DNA of 64,000 nt, from the NCBI RefSeq assembly GCF_000156335.1, contig NZ_DS999216.1:58813-122812 (forward strand), written 5' to 3'. The notes beneath the pieces are model-generated. The model made no database searches. It was not told where the DNA came from and worked only from the letters and a program-made list of their open reading frames with translations. Source of the stretch: Roseobacter sp. GAI101 (GTDB lineage Bacteria; Pseudomonadota; Alphaproteobacteria; Rhodobacterales; Rhodobacteraceae). Position 1 is the stretch's first letter. Each line of letters begins with the position of its first letter. The position numbers were made by a program, and so were the translations under genes. Positions 48,336-57,365 of this stretch are shown here, one piece after another.

Positions 48336-49082
48336 TCAGTCCGCGATATCGCCGAGCGCGGGCATTGACGCGATAACGATGGTTTCATGGGCAATGGCGG
48401 GCAAGGCGGGAAGAGGGCGGTTCGAAAGCGCGCGCGCGACATCGGCGGGCATCCCGAAAGACATCAGGATGTGCGCCGAGACCTCTTCGGGGTAACGCGC
48501 CGGTGTGCCGCCCCGCGTAATCGATACCATGGCTGCCGAAACCGTACCCATCAGGATATCGCGCCCGATCTCGGCGGTAGATATGTGGAACAACCCCTCA
48601 TCCAGACCGCGCCGGATCGTCACCAGCGAATTGTGCCAGACCATCTCGCCAAATGTATGACCTGGTGCGCTTGCGTGGATCATCGCCCAACCCCAGGCCG
48701 GATTTTTGGCGGCGGCATGCAGGTAATAGCGGATGGCCACGGCGCTTTGCTCCGCGGCATTCTCGAGCAGGCCGAACATGTGATGCACGGCGCGGTCGAA
48801 TTCCCCGGTCATTTCTTCAAGCAAGTGATAGCGCAGCTGCTCGAGATCGTCGAAATGGTTGTAGAAGGTGCCGCGCGCGACGCTGGCCGCCTTGCAGATA
48901 TCCTCGATCCGGACAATGCGCCCGTGCTCGCGTCCAAAGCACTCGAACGCCGCTGTCAGCAGTCTGTTGCGTGACTTTGCCCGCCGGGTTGCGCCGATCT
49001 GCGCGCGGCGTTCGCGGTTTGTCGTGCGATAGCCCATGCCGACAATCCTGTCGTCGTTGTGATCGTCTGGCGTGTCAGTCAT
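48336..49082 (-). CDS. TetR-family transcriptional regulator
   Basis: 248 residues. Helix-turn-helix near residues 35-80: RLLTAAFECFGREHGRIVRI, then DICKAASVARGTFYNHFDDL, the standard TetR signature. The C-terminal ligand domain is helical and unassigned. It is transcribed away from the ring-cleavage operon, with a 429-bp spacer between them, so control of that operon is the simplest reading. AGGAC precedes the ATG; an internal start at residue 16 is possible. Confidence 0.88.
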   Translation of the reverse strand: MTDTPDDHNDDRIVGMGYRTTNRERRAQIGATRRAKSRNRLLTAAFECFGREHGRIVRIEDICKAASVARGTFYNHFDDLEQLRYHLLEEMTGEFDRAVHHMFGLLENAAEQSAVAIRYYLHAAAKNPAWGWAMIHASAPGHTFGEMVWHNSLVTIRRGLDEGLFHISTAEIGRDILMGTVSAAMVSITRGGTPARYPEEVSAHILMSFGMPADVARALSNRPLPALPAIAHETIVIASMPALGDIAD

Positions 49083-49511
49083 GCGTCGTCCTGTTTATGT
49101 AAGGCATCGATGTTCAGCAGTGATGCCCGGTGTTCATATGCCGACTGCGCGAAGCAGATTCCAGCGCATTCCCCTGATAGACCGCAATTCCACGGAGTGA
49201 AATTAGTAAAATGACTATTTGTTCAAATTGAAGAGTGGTCTACAGTTGTTTCACGGCAGCGGGGAGGTTGCCGTTTTAGATCTGGTTCGAAAGAGCCTCA
49301 GGGAGGATATCGACTTGAAATCTTATATGGCTACGGGCTGACGCCTGTCGGCGCGATTGCGCCATTCCCTAAATGACACTGCAGATACCGCGATGCTGAC
49401 GGGCGTTCGCCCGCACAAAGAAGGTGCGTCTGTCTGAATCACACCCATCAAGCGGCGGTGCCACTGCATTCACCGCCCGAACAAACTTTGCTTGAACGAA
49501 AGGAAAATATC
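49083..49511. other. Divergent promoter region of TetR gene and catabolic operon
   Basis: No gene. It should hold both promoters and the TetR or IclR operator. A small hairpin CGGGCG-TT-CGCCCG lies at about 49398-49411 in the presumed leader of the dioxygenase gene. The segment around 49195-49260 is AT-rich and the likeliest promoter area, but I cannot fix -35 and -10 boxes. Confidence 0.5.
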
Positions 49512-50426
49512 ATGGGGTTCAACCGTCTCGATCACGCCTCGGTCTATGTTGGCGATCTTGGAAAGGCACTCACCTGGTACGAGGACGTCCTTGGCCTGAC
49601 CGTCCTGTCACGCGACGACAAGTCCGCACATCTGGCATGCCGCGGAAAGGCTGCCGATATCACGCTGGTGAAAGGCACGCAGTCGCTGGATAATTTCTCG
49701 TTCGGTGTCGATGACCAGGAGGATCTTGACCGCGTCGAGAGCGTCTTGTCGAAAGAAGGTGTCGCTTCCGAACGGCTGAGGGGCGACAGCCGTCCCGGTG
49801 AAGGGGACACGCTGAAGTTGCACCTGCCTTCAGGCCACGAATTGCGTTTGTGCATCGGTGGGGCAGAACGCCGCGCGGGCATTTCCGATTTTGATGCCAA
49901 AGGCAGCCACGTTCCTTGCGACATGGACCACATCAACCTGCTGGGCGAAGTCGATCCGGCGGTGATGCGCGATTTCCTGATGATGATCGGATTCAAATCC
50001 TCGCTGAATATTTCAGTCGGTGGGCAGCTTGCGGGCGTCTGGCTGCGTGGCTCTGACTATGACCACGACATCGCCTACATGCAGGCCACGCGCCCGGCGG
50101 ACCGGTTGCACCATGTGGCCTTTGCCGTGGAAGACGGCAACCACTACTTCCGCCTGTCGGATCGTCTGCTTGAAACCGGCCACCGCTGGGAATTCGGACC
50201 GGGGCGGCACAACGCGGGCTTGGGCAAGTCGACCGGCTTCGGAACCAACAACTACGCCTACGCCTTCGATCCGTTCGGCAACCGAAACGAGTTCTCATCG
50301 GGGATGGAGCAGTTCCCTGCTGATGCGACGCCGCTTGATTGTGACATCGACCCGCCGCAGCTGATCGACGTGATGAACGGTTGGGGCTATGAGATGGCCG
50401 AGACCTTCATGACGGTGGGATCGTGA
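49512..50426 (+). CDS. Extradiol ring-cleavage dioxygenase (type I, VOC superfamily)
   Basis: 304 residues with the two-domain architecture of 2,3-dihydroxybiphenyl 1,2-dioxygenase-like enzymes, which split catechols next to the two hydroxyls using Fe(II) and O2. N-domain about 1-120; catalytic C-domain about 136-265. All key residues can be placed: iron ligands His140 (DMDHINLL), His201 (RLHHVAF) and Glu260 (GNRNEF), acid-base His185 (DYDHDIA) and Tyr250 (NYAYAFDPFG). ATG 49512 follows AAAGGAAAAT. First gene of a tight operon; its stop overlaps the next start by four bases (GTGA). The substrate is unknown, but the neighbours supply the hydroxylase that would make a catechol. Confidence 0.9.
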   Translation: MGFNRLDHASVYVGDLGKALTWYEDVLGLTVLSRDDKSAHLACRGKAADITLVKGTQSLDNFSFGVDDQEDLDRVESVLSKEGVASERLRGDSRPGEGDTLKLHLPSGHELRLCIGGAERRAGISDFDAKGSHVPCDMDHINLLGEVDPAVMRDFLMMIGFKSSLNISVGGQLAGVWLRGSDYDHDIAYMQATRPADRLHHVAFAVEDGNHYFRLSDRLLETGHRWEFGPGRHNAGLGKSTGFGTNNYAYAFDPFGNRNEFSSGMEQFPADATPLDCDIDPPQLIDVMNGWGYEMAETFMTVGS

Positions 50427-50893
50427 ACCTTTCCGCCGCAGAGTTTCTGGAAGTGCAGGACCTTGTCCTGCGCTTCTGGGCGGTGGTCGATGAGGTCGAC
50501 GATCCCTCTGGCGATTCTCTCTTTACCGAGGACGGCGCGCTGGTGATTGAGAGCTTTCGTGCAAAAGGCACCAAGGAGCTGACCCGCTATTTCACCGCGC
50601 GCCGCGACCTGTCGGCCGAGCGACAGCGGACCACGCGTCATTTGTGCAGCAACATTCGGGCACTGCCTGGTGATGGCACCAGTCTTACGGCGACAGTCAC
50701 CGTGTTTTCCGGCATGGGCGCGCGGCCTATCGCACTTGGGGCACCGACCTCGTTGGCTGATTTCACCTTTGACTGTGTCGCCACGCCAGACGGCTGGAGG
50801 TTCCGCGAGGTACGCGGTGCCCTGGTTTTCGCGGGGGCTGATACGCCTGATCTGACCAAGGCCGCCGCCGCAGCAAAAGGAAAGACCGTATGA
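50423..50893 (+). CDS. SnoaL-like (NTF2-fold) protein
   Basis: 156 residues from a GTG that overlaps the dioxygenase stop. The pattern of EFLEVQDLVLRFWAVVDEVD, SLFTEDGALVIESFRAKGTK, RTTRHLCSNIRALPGDGTSL and WRFREVRGALVFAG is that of the SnoaL/NTF2-like fold, the fold also used by ring-hydroxylating dioxygenase beta subunits. No dioxygenase alpha subunit is nearby, so a small isomerase, hydratase or binding role is more likely than a beta subunit. Overlaps the following hydrolase gene by four bases. Confidence 0.75.
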   Translation: MNLSAAEFLEVQDLVLRFWAVVDEVDDPSGDSLFTEDGALVIESFRAKGTKELTRYFTARRDLSAERQRTTRHLCSNIRALPGDGTSLTATVTVFSGMGARPIALGAPTSLADFTFDCVATPDGWRFREVRGALVFAGADTPDLTKAAAAAKGKTV

Positions 50894-51564
50894 AAAAGGT
50901 TGCACTGATCCACGGCTGGGGTGGTTCGTATAGGGCCACATGGCAGGCAGATGGTTGGGACATCGCCCTGCGCAATGCCGGGTTTGAGCCAATCGGCGTA
51001 GACATCCCAGGCCACGGACCTGAGGGCGGATCGCATGAACCTGCCGAATACGCCGACCTTGCCAGCGATGCCGCGGCAAAACTGCCGGGCGGGCTGCACG
51101 GGGTCATCGGTTTTTCGCTGGGGACCAAGCTCTTGCTGGAACTGGAAGCCCGCACCCCCGGTGCCTATGGGCGGCTGGTGCTGGGCGGTATTGGGGACAA
51201 CATCTTTGCCCCGGAAGCTGCTGGCCCCGCAATCGTGGCGGCCTTGCGCGGCGAAGCTGCGGACGCGCCGCCGCAGGTCAAAGCCCTCTTGGCTTATGCG
51301 GCAAAAAGCAAAAGCGATCCAGCCTGCCTTGCCGCTGTTCTGGAACGGCCTGCCAATCCGGTCCTGAGCGACGAGCGGCTTGGACATGCAAGGGTCCCGA
51401 TCCTGATTTTCAACAGTCGCGATGACGCAGTCGCGCAACCCGACCACCGGCTGCGCGCTGCACTGCCTCATGCAGCACACCAACTGATCGACGGCCCCAG
51501 CCACGTGGCCCTCACATCCGACGCCCGCTTTCGCGATGCCGCCATCGCATTTCTGGCAAACTGA
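50890..51564 (+). CDS. Alpha/beta hydrolase (probable meta-cleavage product hydrolase)
   Basis: 224 residues. Oxyanion motif HGWGG at residues 8-12, nucleophile Ser76 in GFSLG, acid Asp178 or Asp179 (NSRDD), and His205 (GPSHVAL), a complete triad. Short for the family, with a reduced lid. In this operon it probably hydrolyses the C-C bond of the ring-cleavage product, as BphD or HsaD do. ATGA overlap with the upstream gene shows translational coupling. Confidence 0.82.
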   Translation: MKKVALIHGWGGSYRATWQADGWDIALRNAGFEPIGVDIPGHGPEGGSHEPAEYADLASDAAAKLPGGLHGVIGFSLGTKLLLELEARTPGAYGRLVLGGIGDNIFAPEAAGPAIVAALRGEAADAPPQVKALLAYAAKSKSDPACLAAVLERPANPVLSDERLGHARVPILIFNSRDDAVAQPDHRLRAALPHAAHQLIDGPSHVALTSDARFRDAAIAFLAN

Positions 51565-51587
51565 AACCCAAGGGGAGGAGAAGACCC

Positions 51588-52760
51588 ATGTTTGACGATA
51601 CCACCACGATGATAGAACGCGTCCGTGCCGTTCTGCCGCAGATCAAGGCCAATGCCGACAAAGCGGACGAGGGCCGCATGGTCCCAAAGGAAAACATCGA
51701 CCTGCTTAAAGGCACCGGCCTGCACCGGGCGTTTCAGCCCAAGGCCTATGGCGGCCTTGAAATGTCCGTGCCGGATTTCGAGAATTGCATCGCGCTGATC
51801 GCCACCGCCTGCGGATCAACGGCCTGGGCGTTCTCGCTGCTGGCCGAACACGCCCACCAGATCGCGCTTTATTCCAAAGAATTGCAGGACGAGATCTGGG
51901 GCGATGATCCTGACACGCTCTCTTCGTCTTCCATCGCGCCTTACGGTCAAGCGACCGAGGTCGAGGGCGGAGTGCGGTTTTCTGGGGAATTCGGCTGGTC
52001 CTCGGGCTGCGATCACGCGACCTGGGCGATCCTCGGCTTCCTGCGCGACGATGATGAGCTGGGCAAGGTCTACAGCTTTGCCATCGTTCCGCGCGCGGAT
52101 TACGAGATCAAGGACAACTGGTTCACCGCGGGTATGCGCGGCACCGGGTCAAAAACGCTTGTGGTCAGGGACGCCTTTGTGCCGAATTACCGTATTGAAA
52201 GCGTGCCGGCGCTGATGACGCTGACGTCGGCAGGTGGCGACCTTTACCCGGACAGCCAGATTTACCACGTGCCGTTCATCTATGTCTTTGCCAGCTGTTT
52301 CTCGTCCGTCTCGCTTGGCATCGCAGAGCGTATGATCGAACTTTATACGGAACGCACCCAGAGCCGCGTGCGGGCCTATACCGGTGCCAAAGTGGGCCAG
52401 TCCATTCCTGCCTGCATGCGCTTGGCCGAAAGCACCCAGCAGGTCGCGGCCGGCCGAGCCTTTCTGGAAAAGACCTGGGAAGACATGCGCACCCACGCCG
52501 AGACTCGCACCTATCCTGACGAGACCAAGATGGCGTTCTGGCGCACAAATCAAGCCTATGCGGTCAAGATGTTCGTCGCCGCCGTTGACCGCCTTTTCGA
52601 GGCTTCGGGCGGGTCGGCCTGGTTCGACGACGCCGAGGCACAGCGCCTGTTCCGCAACAGCCATATGACCGCGGCGCATGCCTATACTGACTATGACATC
52701 TGCGCGCAGATCCTCGGGCGCGCGCTGATGGGCCTGGAGCCGGACCCCTCCCTGTTCTGA
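51588..52760 (+). CDS. Flavin-dependent monooxygenase, acyl-CoA dehydrogenase fold (HsaA/HpaB-C2-like)
   Basis: 390 residues of the acyl-CoA dehydrogenase-like family. N-terminal helical domain with a GLHRAFQPKAYGGLEMSV segment, middle beta-domain with FSGEFGWSSGCDHATWAILG and DNWFTAGMRGTGSKTLVVRD, and a helical C-domain ending ILGRALMGLEPDPSLF. The GMRGTGS block and the lack of the dehydrogenase catalytic base context are typical for group D two-component hydroxylases such as HsaA and p-hydroxyphenylacetate hydroxylase. These use reduced flavin delivered by a separate reductase, here the next gene. Expected reaction: ortho-hydroxylation of a phenol to a catechol. Strong AGGGGAGGAG ribosome binding site. 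Confidence 0.85.
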   Translation: MFDDTTTMIERVRAVLPQIKANADKADEGRMVPKENIDLLKGTGLHRAFQPKAYGGLEMSVPDFENCIALIATACGSTAWAFSLLAEHAHQIALYSKELQDEIWGDDPDTLSSSSIAPYGQATEVEGGVRFSGEFGWSSGCDHATWAILGFLRDDDELGKVYSFAIVPRADYEIKDNWFTAGMRGTGSKTLVVRDAFVPNYRIESVPALMTLTSAGGDLYPDSQIYHVPFIYVFASCFSSVSLGIAERMIELYTERTQSRVRAYTGAKVGQSIPACMRLAESTQQVAAGRAFLEKTWEDMRTHAETRTYPDETKMAFWRTNQAYAVKMFVAAVDRLFEASGGSAWFDDAEAQRLFRNSHMTAAHAYTDYDICAQILGRALMGLEPDPSLF

Positions 52761-52836
52761 CCCAGCGCCCTCGGTCCGCGTCACCAATTGGGGCGGGCCG
52801 CACCCATTCATGAAAAGCCAACCCCCGGAGGTCCGT

Positions 52837-53358
52837 ATGACCACCCCACATTTCCCCGCAGCGGACGGGTTCGATCCGCGCGCCTTTCGTGCAGCACTCG
52901 GCTGCTTTGCCACTGGTGTTACCGTTATCACAGCGCAGTCCGATGGTCGGCGCGTCGGCGTCACAGCCAACAGCTTTACTTCCCTGTCGCTGGACCCGCC
53001 ACTGATCCTGTGGAGCCTTGTAAAAACATCTTCGAGCTATCCGACCTTCAAGGTGGCCAGCCATTTCGCAGTGAATATCCTTGCGCATGACCAGATCGGG
53101 TTGTCCAACCAGTTCGCCCGCCGCAGCGATGACAAGTTCGCTGGAATCGATGTGACCGAAGGGCAGGGCGGGTGTCTGCTGCTGCCTAAGACCTGCGCCA
53201 CGATCCAATGCGCGCGCGAAACCATTCTCGATGGCGGCGACCACTGGATCCTGATTGGCAGGGTTACGGCCTACGACGCGTCCGACAATGCGCCTCTGGT
53301 CTATCACCGCGGCGGTTACTCCATGGTACACCCGCACCCCCAAGTGGCCGCAGAATAG
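52837..53358 (+). CDS. Flavin reductase (HpaC/HsaB-like)
   Basis: 173 residues of the flavin reductase-like domain family. Typical features: RAALGCFATGVTVITAQSDG near the start, then GVTANSFTSLSLDPPLILWS (about 40-60), SHFAVNILAHDQ, and a C-terminal GRVTAYDASDNAPLVYHRGGY. It would use NAD(P)H to supply reduced FMN or FAD to the monooxygenase encoded just before. ATG at 52837 has CGGAGG upstream. Confidence 0.87.
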   Translation: MTTPHFPAADGFDPRAFRAALGCFATGVTVITAQSDGRRVGVTANSFTSLSLDPPLILWSLVKTSSSYPTFKVASHFAVNILAHDQIGLSNQFARRSDDKFAGIDVTEGQGGCLLLPKTCATIQCARETILDGGDHWILIGRVTAYDASDNAPLVYHRGGYSMVHPHPQVAAE

Positions 53359-53403
53359 GCACCACCTTCACCATCTTCGCAATTGAAAAGGGAGGAAATC
53401 TTC

Positions 53404-54273
53404 ATGAAGATTACATACATACTGGGCGCGGCTGCAACGACGCTGACCCTGGCCGCGACGACGGCAGAAGCCATCGACGTCGGGCCGGGGGATTATACGA
53501 TCCTTCCCGGCGGCACCACGCTGGGCATGCTGTACTGGCAGCAGCTGAGCTCGGATAAGCTGAAGGTTAACGGGCAAGAGGTCCCCGGTTCGGAATTTAA
53601 CGCCGATATCGCCATCTTGCGCAGCCTGAACTATTTCAACTTGGGCGACATGCCAGCTGCTTTTCACGTGGTGACCCCTTTTGCCAGCATCGACACTGCC
53701 AATATCGGCACTGTAGTACAGCAGACATCCGATGGCATCGGCGATACCACGCTGGGCCTGACGGTGTGGCCGGTGCAGCCTGACAACCCTGAAACCGGTA
53801 CCACGCTGGGCGTTTCGCTGTTCGCGACCTTGCCCTCCGGCGATTATGACCCGGCCCGTTTGGGGATCGGCGAGGGGACCTTTACCATCACGCCGCAGGT
53901 CGGCCTGATCCAAGGGCTTGGCGGCGGCTTTTACTTTGATGGCGTGCTGGATGTGGCTTTGCAACGGGACCACGATGAAGGCGGCGTGACATACGAGCGC
54001 GACCCTGCGTGGCAGATTCAGGCGATGCTGCGCAAGCAATGGGGTCCTGCGACCTCGCTTGCCATCGGCTATTCCGGCCAGCGCGGCGGTGCGCAAAGCA
54101 TCGGCGGTATCGAGACGGGTTTGAAAGCGCACCGTGATCAGGTTCGCGTCTACGGCACACATTTCATCACGCCCACCACGCAAATACAGGCAATGTATGG
54201 CAAGGATTTCAACGTCGAAGGCGGCTTTGAATACGACAGTGTTTTGCAGCTGCGCCTGGTCAAAGTGTTCTGA
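53404..54273 (+). CDS. Outer-membrane channel-like protein of aromatic degradation clusters
   Basis: 289 residues with a clear signal peptide (MKITYILGAAATTLTLAATTAEA). The mature part alternates short amphipathic beta strands and ends in an aromatic residue (LRLVKVF), as outer-membrane barrels do. It matches the family of putative phenol meta-degradation outer-membrane proteins often found beside meta-cleavage genes (SGDYDPARLGIGEGTFTITP region). Likely role: uptake of the hydrophobic aromatic substrate. GGGAGG ribosome binding site; an in-frame upstream ATG at 53383 would spoil the signal peptide. Confidence 0.8.
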   Translation: MKITYILGAAATTLTLAATTAEAIDVGPGDYTILPGGTTLGMLYWQQLSSDKLKVNGQEVPGSEFNADIAILRSLNYFNLGDMPAAFHVVTPFASIDTANIGTVVQQTSDGIGDTTLGLTVWPVQPDNPETGTTLGVSLFATLPSGDYDPARLGIGEGTFTITPQVGLIQGLGGGFYFDGVLDVALQRDHDEGGVTYERDPAWQIQAMLRKQWGPATSLAIGYSGQRGGAQSIGGIETGLKAHRDQVRVYGTHFITPTTQIQAMYGKDFNVEGGFEYDSVLQLRLVKVF

Positions 54274-54281
54274 ACCTCTCT

Positions 54282-54307
54282 GCGGTCCGGGACGCTGTCC
54301 GGGCCGC
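54282..54307 (+). terminator. Intercistronic hairpin
   Basis: GCGGTCCGGGAC and GTCCGGGCCGC pair with one bulge and one G-U around a GCT loop, between the porin-like gene and the next GTG. There is no T-run, so it may act as an mRNA stabiliser or a leaky terminator. Confidence 0.4.
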
Positions 54308-54327
54308 ACCATATCAAAGGACAAACC

Positions 54328-55260
54328 GTGCCCCGCTTATCGAAAAAGACCATCATCTCTTGCGCCGTGACCGGCTCTATCCACACGCCGTCAATGTCGC
54401 CCTATCTGCCGGTGACTGCTGACCAGATCGCTGAAAGCGCCATCGGTGCGGCCGAAGCCGGGGCGGCTGTGCTGCACCTGCACGCACGGCGACCCGAGAC
54501 TGGCGCTCCCAGCCAGGATCCGGCACACTACGCTGCCTTTCTACCGGGCATCGCGGCGGCGACCGATGCCATCGTCAACATCACCACGGGCGGCGGGCTT
54601 GGTATGTCGATGGAGGACCGCATCGCGCCTGCGTTGAAGGCAGCACCCGAACTGGCCTCGCTCAACATGGGGTCGTTCAATTTCAACATCTCGGCGGCGG
54701 AAAAAGCCTGCCACGATCCGCAACAATGGGAACTGGACTACCTGCGGGGGACACGCGACCTGATCATGTCCAACACCTTCACCCAGATAGAGACGGTACT
54801 GGGCCGACTGTCGGAGACCGGCACCCGCTTTGAATTTGAGTGCTACGATACGGGTCACCTTTACAACCTTGCGCATTTTGCGGACCGGGGCCTGGTCAAG
54901 CCGCCGTTCTTTGTCCAGGCGATCTTTGGCGTTGCCGGGGCGCAGGGCACCGACCCCGAGAACCTGATGCACATGCGCGCCACCGCCGACCGGCTTTTTG
55001 GGGACGACTACCTGCTGTCCGTGCTGGGGGCAGGGCGGTCGCAGTTCCCGCTGGTCACCATGGGTGCGATCCTTGGCGAGCACGTGCGCGTTGGCCTCGA
55101 GGATAACCTTTACATCGCCAAGGGAGAGCTTGCGACGAGTAACGCCCAGATGGTCGCCAAACTGCGCCGCATCCTCGAAGAGCTGGGCCACGAAATCGCC
55201 ACGCCCGACGAAGCACGAGCGGTCCTTGGCACCAAGGGCAAAGACGAGGTAAGGTTTTGA
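54328..55260 (+). CDS. BKACE-family beta-keto acid cleavage enzyme
   Basis: 310 residues of the family of 3-keto-5-aminohexanoate cleavage enzyme (Kce). Members use zinc to condense a beta-keto acid with acetyl-CoA, giving acetoacetate and a new acyl-CoA. Zinc ligands His50 and His52 lie in VLHLHARRPETG; further family blocks are NITTGGGLGMSMEDRIAPAL, SLNMGSFNFN, FECYDTGHLYNL and GAGRSQFPLVTMGAILGEHV. GTG start with AAAGGA upstream. The stop overlaps the aldolase start (TGATG). It may convert the acid left after ring cleavage into a CoA ester, an inference from context. Confidence 0.88.
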   Translation: MPRLSKKTIISCAVTGSIHTPSMSPYLPVTADQIAESAIGAAEAGAAVLHLHARRPETGAPSQDPAHYAAFLPGIAAATDAIVNITTGGGLGMSMEDRIAPALKAAPELASLNMGSFNFNISAAEKACHDPQQWELDYLRGTRDLIMSNTFTQIETVLGRLSETGTRFEFECYDTGHLYNLAHFADRGLVKPPFFVQAIFGVAGAQGTDPENLMHMRATADRLFGDDYLLSVLGAGRSQFPLVTMGAILGEHVRVGLEDNLYIAKGELATSNAQMVAKLRRILEELGHEIATPDEARAVLGTKGKDEVRF

Positions 55261-56003
55261 TGCAAGGATTTCGCAAACGCCTTCGTGCGCCGGAGCCGAT
55301 GCTCGGCACTTTTCTGAAAATCCCGTCGACGCAGCCGGCCGAAATCCTCGGAACGCTTGGATTCGACTTTGTGGTGATTGACGAGGAGCACGCTCCGCTG
55401 AACCCCGAAACGACGGATGCTATCCTGCTGGCTTGTCGAGCGCATAGCATGGCTGGACTGGTACGGGTGCGCCAGTACGCCGACATTTTGCGTATGCTCG
55501 ACAGCGGTGCCGATGGCGTATTGGTACCCCATGTGAGCTCGCCTGACGTCGCACGTAAGATCGTAGCCTTGGCAAGATATGACGGCGGCGCGCGTGGACT
55601 GTCTCCAACCACGCGCGCGGGGAATTTCGGCGGCACTCCGGTGGGGGATCACATGAAAGGACAGGACGCGCGCTGTGCCGTGATCGCTATGATTGAGGAT
55701 AAAGGGGCATTGGACCAGATTGATGAAATCATATGTACCGATGGTCTCGATGCAATTTTCGTCGGCAGGGCCGACCTCGCGGTGAGTATGGGGGTTGGTA
55801 TGCAGGACGGATCAGTGGATCTGGCCGTCTCGCAAATCCTCGCAGCTTCGTATCGTGCCGGAGTACCAGCCCTCATTCTCGCAGGGAATTCGCTAGAAGT
55901 GGCGAGTCTTCGTACGCAGGGCGCAACAGGATTTCTGACAAGCTCCGATCAAGGGTTTTTGCAGACCTGTGCGGCCGCGACGCGCGCAACTTTTCTGAAG
56001 TGA
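55260..56003 (+). CDS. HpcH/HpaI-family aldolase
   Basis: 247 residues, class II pyruvate aldolase family (4-hydroxy-2-oxo acid aldolases). The characteristic blocks are GFDFVVIDEEHAPLNP with the catalytic His, LVRVRQYADILRMLDSGADG with the pyruvate-binding Arg, GVLVPHVSSPD, and AMIEDKGALDQIDEI plus GLDAIFVGRADLAVSMG with the metal-binding Glu and Asp. It would release pyruvate or a related keto acid from the late intermediate. Last gene of the operon. A short CTCAG-TC-CTGAG hairpin and a run of eight T (56072-56079) follow. Confidence 0.87.
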   Translation: MQGFRKRLRAPEPMLGTFLKIPSTQPAEILGTLGFDFVVIDEEHAPLNPETTDAILLACRAHSMAGLVRVRQYADILRMLDSGADGVLVPHVSSPDVARKIVALARYDGGARGLSPTTRAGNFGGTPVGDHMKGQDARCAVIAMIEDKGALDQIDEIICTDGLDAIFVGRADLAVSMGVGMQDGSVDLAVSQILAASYRAGVPALILAGNSLEVASLRTQGATGFLTSSDQGFLQTCAAATRATFLK

Positions 56004-56324
56004 CTTTTATCTGCATCCAGTCTCACAAAAGAAGCTATCAGACGCCTCAGTCCTGAGAGACCAGCGCGTTGTTTTTTTTGCGGTCCGTGCTGTCGCTTTG
56101 CTTAGAGCCGCAGCTTGGTCATTGCACCAAAACAATCTCTTTGAACGCGGGAAGCCAAATCTTGGACGACGTCAGGCGATGCCTCCCGTAGGCCAATATC
56201 AGTGCATAAAAGCCGCCCCTCATGTACGGTGCAGCATTTGACACTATGGGCTGATTCTGTGGAAAAACACCGTGTTGCCGGTGCAGAAAGTGGTGCTCCA
56301 AACTGGGAGCGAGCACCTTTCTTA
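56004..56324. other. Intergenic stretch after the catabolic operon
   Basis: No gene. Starts with the weak hairpin and T-run (56046-56079) that probably ends the operon. From about 56100 onward the sequence probably belongs to the 3' non-coding end of the IS1182-family remnant. Confidence 0.5.
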
Positions 56325-57293
56325 TCAGGCTTTGCGCGTTTGCTGCGGTGCAGGAAAGATCTTGGCCAGTTTGCGGAGGTTTTGGGCGGTTGCGGCGAGT
56401 AGGAATTCGTCATTTGCACCGCATGGTCCACGTAATCGGAGCCTTCCGAGGCCGAGAATGCGTTTGAGGTGTGCGAAGAGCATCTCGACCTTCTTTCGCA
56501 ACCTCATTGAGATCGCATATTGCTTGGTCTTGGCAATGTCGCGGGCAACCTGGCGGGCATCTTCATGCTCTTCGCGAGTGATCTTGCGGGCATCAGCATT
56601 CGGGCAGCATTTCATCTTTGATTGGCAGGCCTGACAGGTATGCTTCAGAGCCTGATACTTGGCGACGCCTTTGCCGGTGGGCCCACGGTTGGGGTCAGAA
56701 TAGTTTCGGCGGAACTGCTTCAGGGGTTCACCCTCTGGGCAGATGTATTGGTTGTTCTCGGCGTCCCATTCAAAATCTGCGCGAGACCAGGTGCCGTCGG
56801 TGCGACCAGCTTTATCCAGGACCGGAATATGGGGATTAATTTTGCGATCTACAAGCCAGCCGAGCATGGGCCCTGATCCATAAGCGCTGTCCGCGATGAG
56901 ACGTTCGGGTGCCAGATCATGCCGGTCTTTGATCCTATCCAACATGGTGCGCACAGATCGAACTTCCGCCTGCCGGATCGATCTGGTCGCTTCAACGTAC
57001 ACGATGACACTGTGATCGGTATCGATCAGATAATTGGTGGAATAGGCAAAGAACGCAGGGCCTTTACGGGCTGCAGTCCACTGGCTGCTTGGGTCGCAGT
57101 GGGACGTGAACTTTGGCTCAACTTCAGATGCAGCACCGAATGCTGCATCGTCCAGGACGTCCAGATACTCTTTGACCGCGCGGGGCGCATCGCTCGGGTC
57201 AATTGCCCTGTGATCCCAGTCCTCCTTTGGTGTGGAGTTCTGTTTGTTGGCGTCGGCCTCAATCAGACTGGCGTCCGCTGCGAGGCGCTGGCC
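56325..57293 (-). pseudogene. IS1182-family transposase, N-terminally truncated
   Basis: About 323 residues of the C-terminal part. The frame is open from the IS3 boundary: GQRLAADASLIEADANKQNS, then DHSVIVYVEATRSIRQAEV, ERLIADSAYGSGPMLGWLVD with a catalytic Asp, a Cys cluster (HTCQACQSKMKCCPNADA), and LRKKVEMLFAHLKRILGLGR with the catalytic Glu. The first ~120 residues are absent, cut away at 57294 where the IS3 element starts, and they are not found on its other side. Confidence 0.85.
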
Positions 57294-57365
57294 AGGTAAT
57301 CCTCCCTAAAATTAGTGGTGTTCAAAAGTAGAATTTTCTCGGCAAGATAACTGAGGAGATTTACG

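Noticed and set aside
49398..49411. CGGGCG-TT-CGCCCG hairpin as a terminator
   Set aside because: No T-run follows and it lies just upstream of the operon's first gene, so it is at most a leader structure.
50423..50893. Beta subunit of a ring-hydroxylating dioxygenase
   Set aside because: The fold is similar, but no Rieske alpha subunit, ferredoxin or reductase of that system is nearby, so SnoaL-like is the safer call.
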